Source of the DNA: Galeopsis tetrahit
Lineage: Eukaryota > Streptophyta > Magnoliopsida > Lamiales > Lamiaceae
Direction of reading: 5' to 3'
Length of the DNA: 64,000 nt
Assembly: GCA_963675135.1 (NCBI GenBank)
Contig: OY776122.1
Coordinates: 17,238,881-17,302,880 of the forward strand
The notes under the pieces are model-generated. The model was not told the origin of the DNA, searched no databases, and saw only the letters and a program-made list of their open reading frames with translations. Shown here in pieces: positions 1 to 11,349 of the stretch; positions within the stretch are counted from its first letter, which is position 1, and each line of letters begins with the position of its first letter. The position numbers were made by a program, and so were the translations under genes.

Positions 1-290
1 TTGGCGAGGGATTTGGCGACGGCGTGTTGTGCACTCGCTCATTGGCGAGTGCATTGTGGCCCTCGAAAAATGGCGACGGTTCCCCACTCGCTAATTGGCG
101 AGGGGGGTGGGGCCCTCGTAATTGCCCTCGCCTATTTCCCAATTAAAACACTCTCCTTCTTCCCCAAATTCGTACAGCCTCCTTCACCCCCAAAAAAAGC
201 CACAGCCGCGGAGCTTCCGTCCACCCCGCCACCGCCGCTGCCGGAGCTACCGATCGAGACTAAATTTTGGATATTTCTGTTCTACACTTC
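1..290 (+). repeat. Left subterminal repeats of the CACTA element
   Basis: Direct and inverted copies of TTGGCGAGGG, GGCGAC and CCCTCG words are clustered in the first 130 bases, followed by CT-rich sequence. The same words recur at 19020-19380 and inside the small CACTA at 44774-46220. In CACTA elements such arrays bind the TnpA-type protein. The open frame over this region has repeat composition and no recognisable domain. Confidence 0.7.
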
Positions 291-876
291 GAGGGGTTCA
301 TTTCTACGGTAAATTTATGCGTTTTTATTGATTAAATTAAAAGTTGTATATATATGTTTGTATTATATTATATATGTATATATATATATATGCATGTATA
401 TAGTTTTGTTGTGTAATGTTAGGATTGTAATTATGTTAGAAAAATATGTATAATGTTTATTAGGATTAATTAAGATTGTTAATTGATGAAAGTTATAAAA
501 ATTGTTAATTGTTATGAATTAATGTGTTAATATAATTATTGTTATATATGTTTTATATATGCATGTATATATATGTGTTAATTATTAATTGGTACAGTGT
601 GTTAATTGTTATGCATGAATGTGTTAATTGGGAGAATTAATTTTATAATTAATTGTTGGAAATAAGTGAAATTAAATCGATGTTGGAGGCCGGGATGAGT
701 TGTTTGTTTGTTGTAGATTGTGCGTTCCGACTTGAGTAATTTTACTCGAGTCGGAAATGGATGCACTAGGAACCTAAATATTTGGTGATACGATAGATTT
801 AGATGAAACTCTGCCGAAATTTTTAAAAATATATATATAAACTATATATATTTACATTTGAAACAGATCGATTAAC
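291..876 (+). other. CACTA 5' leader, AT-rich, no gene
   Basis: AT-rich sequence with (TA)n runs at about 348-400 and 545-575. A GC-richer block at 680-760, containing GACTTGAGTAATTTTACTCG (an imperfect inverted repeat), is also found in diverged form in the small CACTA near 45260-45340, so it belongs to the family. It probably contains the promoter and 5' UTR of the tnpD gene, but no single promoter element can be fixed. Confidence 0.5.
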
Positions 877-3156
877 ATGAATTATTCAAGTCGTAGTTGG
901 ATGTATAGGCCAAGATTGGTCAATGGGATTATGAGCCCCGAATTTATTAGTGGTGTAAATGGATTTATTGAAGCTGCCACTAGTAATCCGAATTCGATTT
1001 GGGAAGGAAAAATTAGGTGTCCTTGCTCGAAAGCTAGATGTCGAAATGAGACTTATAGAGATCCTAATGAAGTGAAGTCTCATTTATATCGAAATGGGTT
1101 TACACGAAATTATTATAATTGGATTTATCACGGTGAAGAGAGTTGGGGTCCACGTCCATTTCAAAACACTAGTGAATTTGCGTCAACTTCAAATGAAGTT
1201 GACCCTATGGGACCTAGCTCGTACCACACTATGGTAGAAGAATTAATGGGTAACCCAAACATTGATTTTGGAATCAACGCGGAAGAGGAGGCACATAATG
1301 AAGAACCCCCTAATGAGAATGCGTCACAGTCCTACGACATGCTTCGTGCAGCGGACCAAGACTTGTATCCCGGTTGTGAATCTCATTCGCAGTTGTCGTT
1401 CAATTCCAGATTGTTGAATATTAAAACCGAAAACAGATTGTCTGAAAGGGGATACAATCAAGTCGTTGAGTTGATTCGTGAGATTTGTCCTTCAGAAAAT
1501 AAGGTTGCCAAGATATTTAATGATACCAAACACTTGATGAGTGGGATGGGTCTTCCGGTAGAAAGGATTCATTGTTGTGCACAGAACTGCATGTTATTTT
1601 GGGGTGCAGACAGCGAACTAGAGTTCTGTAAGATTTGTGGTGGACCACGGTATAAGCCGAGTAGGGTTGATGCAGATGGTCGGTTGAAAAAGAAACGTCC
1701 GGTTAAGGAAATGTTCTACTTTCCCATAATTCCTCGTTTGCAAATATTGTACATGTCCAAGGCCACTGCGAAGGATATGACATGGCATGCCTCGTGCAGT
1801 TCTGATGACTCTGGTGTTATGCGTCACCCTGCAGACTCGTTGGCTTGAAAGCATTTGGACCGTTCGTATCCTGATTTTGCAGCTGAAATTAGGAATGTTA
1901 GGTTGGGCTTGAGCACAGACGGTTTTGCACCGTTTGGAATGACGGGGAAGCAATATTCGTCATGGCCAGTTATTCTTACTCCGTACAATCTACCCCCGTG
2001 GTTATGCATGAAAGATCAATTCATGTTTCTTTCGATTCTTGTGCCTGGGCCAAAAAGTCCGAAGGACAAGCTTGATGTGTTTTTACAACCTCTGATAGCT
2101 GATTTGAAATTTTTATGGGAAAATGGGGTGCAAACGTACGACGTCTCTAGGAAGCAAAACTTTATTATGAGAGCTGCACTGATTTGGACCATTAGCGACT
2201 TTCCAACGTACTCAATGTTGTCTGGTTGAAGTACAGCTGGAAAGCTTGCTTGTCCATATTGTGGGGAGTACACCGATGCATTCACTTTGAGGCTCAGTCG
2301 AAAGCAATAGTGGTTCGATAACCACCGAAAGTTCTTACCACCTAATCATACATGGCGAAAGAACAAGACGGCATTCAGGGCTGGAGTAGCAGTCACAGAT
2401 GATCCGCCGCCTATCCGAACAGGTGCGAGTCTCCTATACGAAATTGATCATTTGGGACTTAGAAAGGTTACAGAGGAAGGTGCTGAGGCACACAACAAAA
2501 AAATTGACGGAGGGTGGAAGAAAAAAAGCATTTTTTGGGATTTGCCTTATTGGAGTACTTTGTTAGTTCGACACAATTTGGACGTGATGCACATTGAGAA
2601 AAATGTGTTCGATAATGTGTTCAACACAGTGATGAATGTGGAGGGGAAAACAAAGGACACATCAAAATCAAGAGATGAGTTGAATGAATATTGTCGTCGT
2701 CCCTCTCTCAAGAAATGTCCACGTACAAATAAGTATCCCAAGGCTTGTTATGCGCTTGATAAGAAAAAAAAGATGTTATCTGTAAGTGGATAAGTGGGTT
2801 GAAGTCTACTATTGTTCGTACTAGCAAGTCAAGCCACCCAAGTCTACTATTGTTCGTACCCTGGGCCCCGTACTGATTGGATAACTGTATGCAAAATCAA
2901 GCCGAGATCCTTCTTGGACGCACAACAGTCATCCACTACTGACGATGAAGCAGATGTTCCCGCGTTCCAAGAGGAAAGCATAGAACATCAAATGATTGTG
3001 CAAGTAGATGATGATCCTGTTATATTAACTGATACCACCGGTACATTGATGGACGTAGCCGGAGACGAAGAACCAGAAGAAGAAGAAGAAGAAGAACAAG
3101 AAGAACAAGAAGATGAGGATGAAGATGAAGAAGATGATGAAGAAGAATATTACTAG
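877..3156 (+). pseudogene. tnpD-like CACTA transposase, broken (Transpos_assoc + TNP2)
   Basis: One reading frame runs through the region, broken by stops at 1846-1848 (TGA), 2227-2229 (TGA), 2308-2310 (TAG) and 2791-2793 (TAA). The first part holds a transposase-associated domain (RSWMY near the start, IRCPCSKARC, HLYRNGF, then W..HGE). The TNP2 part follows: WPVILTPYNLPPW, LVPGPKSPKDKLDVFLQPL, LACPYCG, then RHNLDVMHIEKNVFDN at about 2570. After about 2790 the protein jumps to the extreme C-terminal motif ASQATQVYYCSYP and an acidic Glu/Asp tail, so the DUF4218 portion normally between them is deleted. The first two TGA codons replace Trp at conserved positions. TNP2 proteins are the catalytic transposases of CACTA elements; this copy cannot encode one. 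Confidence 0.9.
2802..2859 (+). repeat. 20-bp direct duplication at the tnpD deletion junction
   Basis: The 20-mer beginning AAGTCTACTATTG occurs at 2802-2821 and again at 2840-2859, separated by 18 bp. It lies exactly where the transposase loses its DUF4218 segment. It resembles filler DNA left by end-joining or template switching. Confidence 0.7.
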
Positions 3157-3315
3157 AGTGTTCATGTATATGTTATATTATATAAAGAATGTTGATTATG
3201 ACTCGGTTTCAGTGTTCTTAATGCATGTTTATGATTCAGTTTGAGTGTTCATAAATGTTATTATATCAAGAATGTTAATTTATTAATTGTTATATTTTAA
3301 TATTTATTTTTACAG

Positions 3316-5073
3316 ATGAGTGGATATGGGGGTCATGGACAGCGTTCTGGTGGACATGGTTCTGGTAGTCAGGGTTCTGGTGGTCAGGGTTCTGGTACTG
3401 GGCAGGATTCGGGTGGTAGAGGTAGAGGTAGAGGTAGAGGTAGAGATAGAGGTAGAGGTAGAGGTAGAGGTAGAGGTATAGGTAGAGGTAGAGGTGAGAC
3501 GCCGCCTGTACCTATACCACATCATCCGGGTTTCTATTTGCCAGATATGACTGGGATCGTCCAGATGCCCCAGATGCAGGGATCGACCCCCTATCCGTAC
3601 TACACACAGGTTCCCCAGATGCCCCACATGTATCCAGCGCAGGAGGATCCACCGATACCCGACCCAGTCGGACGTGCGTCTGTCGAGACAGCGGCCAGCT
3701 AGTCGACAGACGCACACGATAGTCGTATTCGTCTTACGATCTATCGTGGAGCGTAAGTATTACATATCTTATAATTTTCATTATAATGATATACATAATT
3801 ATTCATTTTCAAATTAATTATGTGTAACAACAGGATGATGCCTTCGGGTCTAATCTCGACCACCATCAGACATATCATGTACCGGAATATGGAGGCTGGC
3901 GCACACACATTCGGCTTGGTATCCCCAGGTGTACTTCAACGGTGGTGGGATACATTCCAGGTATAATTTAATGATGTGTAACATGTCTATTCATTCACAT
4001 CTTGTTATAATTAATAAATTTTTTTTGGCAGAATGAGGTTACGTGGGATCCAGAGACTATTGACACTGCATTAGTGTACAGGCTCTTTCTTGAGAGAGCA
4101 GCAAATCGATACAGTGACATGTTGAACCACTACAAGGGATTGTGGGAGCATGAGAAGAAGAAGCCGAAATGGGACAACGATGTCTGGGAGCACTTGGTTC
4201 GCCACTGGAATGATCCGGACACAATTAAGAAGAGCGAGCAGTGTCGGAAGAACCGACTATCAGAGCCTGGAGGCCCGGGTACCGGTTTTGCTAGACATAA
4301 AGGGGGATCTCGTGGGGCAGCCGAGGTGGCCAGACGGATTGTAAGTATTTATGTTCAATTATAAGTAATTTGAGTTCATTTTAATTAATTTAATTTTATG
4401 TTCTTCAAAATATAGGAGGAGAAGATGGGACGACCAGCTTACGACTGGGAGATTGTCGAATATTACCACCGTTACAATAACGGAATGTACACATACGGGC
4501 ATATAGGTGATATTCTGGTAAGTGTATACATATATTATATTAAATATAATATTTAATTGTATTGACATGTATATTAACCAAATTTTACATATGCACATAT
4601 AGGATCAGGTGCAAGAGGAATTGTCACATCTCACCCAGTCGTCATCCGATCATGATCCTTCAGATGATGGTTCCAGCAGCCAGACCCCACCCATGCCGGA
4701 AATGTCCGAGTTATTCGTGAAGAAAGTTGGAAGATCTCACGGTCGCGTGAAGGGTCTTGGGCAACTAGGAAAGAACAGACGTGTCACTTCTGGTCCTGGT
4801 GAGACATCTTCCGGTACGTCGTTTGGACGATTTAGCCAGGCCGACATCGACAATGCTCTTTTGGAAGAGCGGAGGGCTAGTCAAGAGAGAGAGCGTCTCT
4901 TACGTGAAGAACTGCAGCAATCAGTCAATCAGACGGAGGAGCGCTTACGTCAAGAGTTTGCGCGTGAGATGGCATCACAGATGGCATCAATGATGAGCCA
5001 GTTCAGAGGGGGGTCGGGTAACGGGAACGAGGATGATGATGGTGATGATGACGCTGCTGAGGATGGTCGATGA
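3316..5073 (+). pseudogene. tnpA-like CACTA protein (Transposase_24 type), five exons, one nonsense codon
   Basis: I infer exons 3316-3752, 3834-3960, 4032-4340, 4416-4517 and 4603-5073. All junctions are GT-AG and all phases fit. Exon 1 encodes a Gly/Arg/Ser-rich N-terminus with a GRGRGR tract and a Pro/Met-rich stretch. Exons 2-4 carry the plant En/Spm transposase domain (IRHIMYRNMEAG, QRWWDTFQ, then LFLERAANRYSDML, WEHLVRHWNDP and KKSEQCRKNR). Exon 5 encodes a coiled coil (about 4850-4990) and an acidic tail. The only defect is TAG at 3700-3702 inside exon 1. Reading past it gives a chain that joins exon 2 in frame, so this looks like a single recent nonsense change. In En/Spm the equivalent protein binds the subterminal repeats. 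An alternative donor before the stop was not seen. Confidence 0.8.
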
Positions 5074-5552
5074 TTGATACATTTTAAGTTATGTTGTCTT
5101 GTTGGATTTTAAAAAATTGATGAAATTGTTTGGGATTTTTTTTTATGTTGTGTACTTGAATTGAAGTGAACGTACGAGACAATGTTTTATTTTATATGGT
5201 TTTAATTCATATATATTGCTTGTTTGTGATTAATTAAGTATTGATCTAATATATAAATGAATTGAGTTAATAGCATATAGTTGGTAATTTATTAAATAAA
5301 TTGAGTTAATAACATATAGTTGGTAATTGAGTTAATAAGTTATTAAATTTAGTAATGAAGGGCTTTTGTTAAATTAATTAAGTATTGAGCTAATATATAA
5401 ATTAATTGAGTTAGTAATCTATTCAATTAATTGACTTAATTAATAATAAAAGAATAAATTTGAGTTAATACATACATAAGTATAAATTATTAAATTTAGT
5501 ATTAATGAAGGGATTTGTTAAATAAATTGAGTTAATTAATATATATATATAT
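5074..5552 (+). other. CACTA 3' region before the SIRE insertion, no gene
   Basis: AT-rich 3' flank of the tnpA-like gene. Degenerate direct repeats containing AATTGAGTTAAT and GTTGGTAATT recur at 5250-5540 and resume after the copia insertion at 18700-18790. This shows that the two flanks were once continuous. No coding signal. Confidence 0.6.
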
Positions 5553-6842
5553 TGTTGGTCCCAAGTTGAGTTAATAACGAGTAAGCTAGTGAAAACGTCT
5601 AGAGGGGGGTGAATAGACTTTTCAAAAATCTTTCGAAATATCAAAGTACAATATGCGGAATACGAAATTATCAATGAGCCCAATTCAAGATTATACTCAA
5701 CTTATTTTCGAGAACTCTGTTCTATACTCAACTCGTCAAGTTCAGTTAAGTAGTTAAAACAATTAAGCAATTTAAACAATCAAAACTGTAAAGTAAATCA
5801 AACACAAGATTTATAGTGGTTCGACAACTTGTCTACATCCACTCTCACAAACCCAGTTGTGATGTTTCCACTAAACTCTTCCAATCGAGTACAAGTGTAT
5901 GATCCTGTCTTTAAAGTCCCAAGAAGAAGACTTAGATCTTCAACAGACTATACCTCCAGATATGTCTACGATCTTACTAGAAATTTTACAAGTATCTAGC
6001 ACCTTGAAAAGTAACAAAACAAAAACTAAAAACTTCTCTGATCTTCAGTAGTAGCCTTCTTGATTCTTCACTTGTCTTCTGGCTTCACTTTCTGAACTTC
6101 AATCAACTCTGAGAGTAAACTTCAATAAACTTTCGTAAGTAGTAATTCTCAATCTTTCAGTAGTCTTTAACCAATGAATACCTTGGGGTATTTATAGACT
6201 TCAAATCCAAGAACTTTCAGTTGTGTAACAACCTTTCTTGAAAACTAACTTCTAACTGATTCTTTTATTCTTCCACGCGTTTCTTCAGTTAATTAGTTAT
6301 TCCATAACTAATTCTTCAACTTCATCTTCAATATGCATTTCTTTAACTAACTTTAAATTTGACCTGTCTTTGTGTAGTAGCGCACCTGTCTTGTCCAGTA
6401 GTAGTAGTCTGCGTCTTCTACTTGACTTGTGCAGTAGGCTTCCAATAGAACTAATCTAGTCCTATCATCTACCCTAACAAGACTATTACATTACATTAAG
6501 CTTTTATAACACAAGCTTAGTCAACTTATAACTATACAATGATTCTATACATTACATATATAAAAACATGAGCTTCTATACATCTTGAATAGCTCAATAT
6601 AAAAACCTATTACGTATACAAAGTACTTATACACTGCACTTGTCTTTTTCTTTCATACTTATCTTTTGAAACTATTACTTGTCTTGTGAACTCTACTGAT
6701 CTGTATAAGATAACTTCAACTCAACTAGACTAGATCAATCAACACTTAGAAAATATTCAAGTCTTCTTTTGGCTTATCAAAACTTTATTTTTTATCTTTT
6801 TATTCATCATTTAGGACTTGTTCTAGGATTCATATCCCAACA
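5553..6842 (-). repeat. 3' LTR of the SIRE element
   Basis: 1290 bp, starting TGTTGG and ending CCAACA as written on the + strand. It matches 17395-18685 almost base for base. In element orientation it follows the third ORF and a purine tract at 6843-6856. Confidence 0.95.
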
Positions 6843-6856
6843 ATTTCCCCCTTTTT
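6843..6856 (-). promoter_or_regulatory. Polypurine tract of the SIRE element
   Basis: On the minus strand it reads AAAAAGGGGGAAAT immediately before the 3' LTR. This is the expected position and composition for plus-strand priming. Confidence 0.8.
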
Positions 6857-7024
6857 GATGAAGCCAAAACTACTTGAATCTTTTCTCATAAGTAGACTAG
6901 TTAAGTAGTTACCTTGTCTTAAACATCAAATAGTACTTATCTTTTATTCATTCAAAATAGATCAGTAGATTACACATACTTGAATAACAAAATAATAGAG
7001 CAAAAAAAACTAATCAAACAAAAA

Positions 7025-10000
7025 CTAATCTGAAAGAGTACCTCCTTCCGGGTTTGGAACACAGAATGCATCTAGGAGTCTCTTGTGAATTAGACTGACC
7101 TGATCTTCATCTTCAATCCTTTCTTTATCTAGCAGCTCTTCTTCAAACTTCTTGATTTGATTAACATCAACTCTTTTTCCTGAGCTTGTCATAGGAGTCT
7201 TCCATCTTGGAAAGGTCGGTATCAAGATGTTGAAATTTGCAGCGGCTGATATCCTCATGACCAAATTCCAAAGCAATTTATTCTGTCCTTCCATGAATTT
7301 GTCAAACATGACATACAACTCATCTGGACTTTCAGACTCACCATATTTTCGAATAATCCAATGATCAAGTTCCCATTGCCTCTTCACTTTGAGCCATTCT
7401 TGTCGATGCTCTTTGTCAATGAAGTAGTCAATGAACTGATCTTCCATCTCTTCTTCATTCACCTTTAGCTTTTGCAGTCTTTCAATATGTTTTTCTATTT
7501 TCTTCTTGCTTGCATAACGACTTTCATCATTAGGATCAACAATCTTCTGCTTCTTCTCAACTGCAGCAACTCCTTCTGTTTCTTCAAACATTATCTTCCT
7601 TTTGGACCGTCTAGTCTGAATTTCAGTTTCTGGAGATGCAACATTCTTTCCTTTCTCCAATCTTTTTAGTTCATCAGCTTCAGCTTGCTCTAACTCTGCA
7701 GTTTTAACTAGCCTCCTTTTAGGCCTTCTTAGCTCTTGCATAGTAGTAGCAGCATCCTTTTCTTCTGGTTCAGCACTTGACTTCTCTTCAACTCTACTTG
7801 TCTTCCCTTCCCCCTTTTTGGCTTCATCATTTGCCTTAAGAGTGAATAGACTAGTGAATCGAGTCATTTCTTCCTTTAGTGCTTCCTTCATAGCTTCAGC
7901 AGCCAACTCTATCTGCCTTTGATGTGTTTGATCCCGACTCATCTTGTCCAGGCGATCGGCAGTAGATTCTAACTTCTGTGAGTTAATGACCAACTCATCT
8001 TTGAAATGAGTAGCTGACTGACGTAGAAGAGTGTTCTGCTTTGTTAGCTCGGAGAGAATAGCTTGAGACTTCACCAACTGAGCTTGTGCTTCTCTCCTCT
8101 GCTCATCTGCTATCTCAATCTTAACTCGGTAAAGACGTTCCATTTTGCCAGATTCTTCAGCCAACGATCTAGCAAATGAAATAGATCGTTTCTCAGATTC
8201 ATCAATTTGCTTTTGCAAAAATCTTTCAACTTCTGCAGACAACTCCGCTCTGAAAGTTGAGTCCATCTTGTTGACCTCTCCAACAATTAATTCTCTAGAG
8301 GAATCAACAAGCAACTGATTTTGCTCAACTAGCACATCTTTCACCTTTGAACTTAAGAACTCATCAACAGCAGAGTGAACAGCATCTCTTAAATCAGACT
8401 TCAATTATGTAAGATATCCTTCAGAAAAACCTTGAGTAAATGACTGAGCTTCAGTAACATCCTTTTCTTGAACTTTCTCAATAAGTTCATCTTCTGTAAA
8501 CATCTCGGCATCCATGAACTCATCATCCTCCACTCCAAAATTGAAAGCATCATCATCAGAGTTTTCAGACTCAACTTCTGGCTGATCTGAAGTTTGAATT
8601 CCAGCTTCAACAGTTACAGCTCTCAACTCCTCTTCTAGTAGATCAGTCTGAGTTCCAATATCACATGAGAACTCTTCAACCAGAATTCCATCAGGAATTT
8701 TCAATAGCCTTTTTACAAGATCAACCAAGGCTCTTGGCGGAAATAATTCGGAATGATCCTTTACACCACTATTCTCCTTTTGTTCCATCTCCCAATCCAT
8801 AAAATTGGAGATTCCTCCCATGCCTTGAATAACTTCGAAAAGATCATCAGTTGAAGACTTCTTAAGAGCAAACCAGGTGCATATCCTCAAAAGAATTTCA
8901 AACTGCACTGACTCATAGTCGACTTCGATAGTTGAGAGCGTCCTCTTCAGATTCTTGGTCATTCGGGATCGAATACGCTTCTCTCTCAAACACATAGGAT
9001 AGTAAACCAGGGAATCAAATCTAACAGCAGACGGGTCCTGAGTAGATGGGGTCTCTAACTCAGTTGTTGCAGTGGCAACTGGCGTCTTGTCTGCAGTAGA
9101 TGGGTTGAGGGGTTCACCATATTCTGGTGAGGGAGAGGGAGTGAAAGCAATGGTTTCAATGGGCTTTGATGTGGCTTGGTTTGGTATGACAACTGTAGGA
9201 GTATCAGTTGTATCCAATTTGGGAGTGTTTTCGGGTAGGCTGGCTCTCAGCGGATATGCTGTCAGCACTTGTGAGGTTGAGGGAATAGGTCTAGGCCTAG
9301 ATCGGTGTGATCTAGCCTTGGTTCGAACAGAAGTAGACGGGAGAGAGAGAGGAAATGAAACAGATTGAGTAGAAGTACCAACCTGTGTACTCAACTCGTC
9401 TAGACGAGTAGGCGATCCGACCCTTACAAGCGTGTACATTTCAGGAATTTGTTCACTCGACTCTTTCTCTTGTTGCGACTCTCCACCTGACTGAGTCTTT
9501 TCTGAGTCATCTGCACCGGACTCTCCTTTTTCAACCTCTTCCGATTCTTCATCATTAGACTTGTCTTCTGAGGAACTAGATGACTCACCATACGGCATCA
9601 CATCCATAGGATTTACCTCAACTTGCCTAGGAGCAGATGGCCTAGCAGCAGCTTGCTTAGCCAGAGCTTCCTTCTTCAAGTAATGCTTTAGAGGATGAAA
9701 CGGCTTGCCTTTACTCCAACTTGTCTTGTTTGGCAATAGAATGGGTAGGATGATACTTAACTTGTTTCCAAAACTAACATTTGCAGAAACAACCCAGTTG
9801 GCTGAGCTGGTATCAACTTGCACAAACTTCTTGTAGTACATCAATCTATCCAAGAAGAGTTTAGTCCAGTTTCCTTCCGTGATTCCATCATAAATCACAG
9901 CCATAATTCTTGCTTTCTGGGGCGTCACAGAGTCAAAACTCCCAGTGACTCCTAGCAACATTTTAGATGCAATATCAAGAAGAGTCTTGTATTTTTCAAG

Positions 10001-10453
10001 AAGCTCCTTCTTCTTCACCACAGGAACCTTTCCATCGCTTTTCAACTTCAGCCTTCTACCACAGAAAATACTTAAGTACCTCAACTCTCGGCCTTCAGCA
10101 TATCTCTCGATATCTATCGATCCGGATGGTAGTTTCAGCGATTCGGTCAGAAATTCTCGAGTGATCTCCACTCGCCTCCTTCCAATAAAAGCTTCAATCG
10201 AGTCGCCCTGTCGAGTTGCAGTAGCATAAAACTCCAACACTTCTTCTTCAAGAACAACCTCAGGAAATGCCTCCAAATAGGGTCTCAAACCGCATCTGAA
10301 GCATTTTATCAAGATTTCCTTGTTGTCTTCAGTGTGATTCCCTTTGAAAAATACTGATCCTTCTGTATGCACTCTTCCTTCGGTAATGTATTTACCGAGA
10401 TCAAACCTAGCTTGCATGTTAGTATGAGCATCGAACATTGAAACGATAGACAT
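7025..10453 (-). CDS. SIRE third ORF after pol (env-like position), 682 + 459 codons split by one TAA
   Basis: A single minus-strand frame of about 1142 codons lies between pol and the 3' LTR, where SIRE elements carry their envelope-like ORF. It is interrupted once, by TAA at 8405-8407. No ATG begins the second half: reading resumes at TTG, so it is the same ORF. Residues 1-265 look globular (KGNHTEDNKEILIKCFRCGL, then EFYATATRQGDSIEAFIGRR), like the putative plant transposon-protein domains found in such ORFs. Residues about 280-480 are Ser/Glu/Pro/Thr-rich. The second half is a long coiled coil (roughly residues 690-880) followed by a charged segment with WELDHWIIRKYG and a conserved-looking C-terminus. 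I see no convincing signal peptide or transmembrane helix, so calling it an envelope would rest on position only. Function unknown. Confidence 0.75.
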
Positions 10454-11349
10454 AGTAAAATGGTTTATGAAAATCGAGAAATTTTGAAGATGTTTGAGTG
10501 CTTGAGAAGTTATGAGATCAAGAGAAACTGAAATCGCGAGCAGTTAAGAACGAGTAAAATGGGTTTTAAACCTTTGGGTTCAATGGTTGAGATTTGCAGT
10601 ATTAATCCAATGGACAGATATGAAAGGCTTTAGAAATTCAGTTTTACGGAATCGAGAAAATTATGTGATTTAGTATTGTAAAATTTGAAATCCGCCTCTT
10701 CTATTGGTAGGATAGAGGGGTGTATTCCTCTGACCTAGCTCAGTAGAGTTTTGGCGCGAACTGGTTATATACACCTCATTAAATGGAGTGTATAAATCTA
10801 ATTCTAGGTTTTTCAAAATTTCAATACTTCAAACTACATATATATCCGTAATTTAAATTGATTAAACACTTAGAATATGTAAATCATGAGAAAACTTGTC
10901 TTATCTGTTCGAGTCTATCCAGAACAGACGAGTAGACTGGCGCACTAGACGAGTTCCCCCTTCGACTATGCTTGTCTACTTTAAACATCAAGTGACTATA
11001 TGTACCTGTCTATTCTTGCACTACAGATTAGATGTATTACAGGTAGTCGAGTAGGATAAATAATAATGAATATCAATCTAAGTCAATGATCAAGGTTCAA
11101 ACAAGATGACTTTTACCAAACTATAGAGTCAACATAAGGATCTTTAAGAAATCAAAAATTCCCCCTTAAATGTATATTCCCTTAGTATTACCCTCAGCTT
11201 TACCAGCTTCCTCATCGGGTTGGATGGTCAAATTGTCTGACCTTGTATACCTGTCTGTTGCGTGAGTAGACGAGTGCTCTGTTCTTTTGTGGTAACTTGT
11301 CTATTTTCTCCTTTCTTCTTAGAACTGTACCTGTCTGGTTAGTACATTT
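10454..11349 (-). other. Spacer between SIRE pol and the third ORF
   Basis: About 0.9 kb without a long ORF. It could hold a splice acceptor or internal promoter for the downstream ORF, but none can be pinned down. The AGACRRGT-type words seen across this element are frequent here (10920-11060 and 11260-11340). Confidence 0.5.

Noticed and set aside
1..312. 103-codon frame at the left edge
   Set aside because: It consists of CACTA subterminal repeats and CT-rich sequence; no domain, and composition explains the open frame.
3310..3717. Minus-strand Thr/Ser-rich ORF
   Set aside because: Mirror image of the GGTAGA repeat in the tnpA-like exon.
7025..8404. Separate host gene encoding a coiled-coil protein
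   Set aside because: It is the in-frame continuation of the SIRE third ORF after one TAA and lies between the LTRs.
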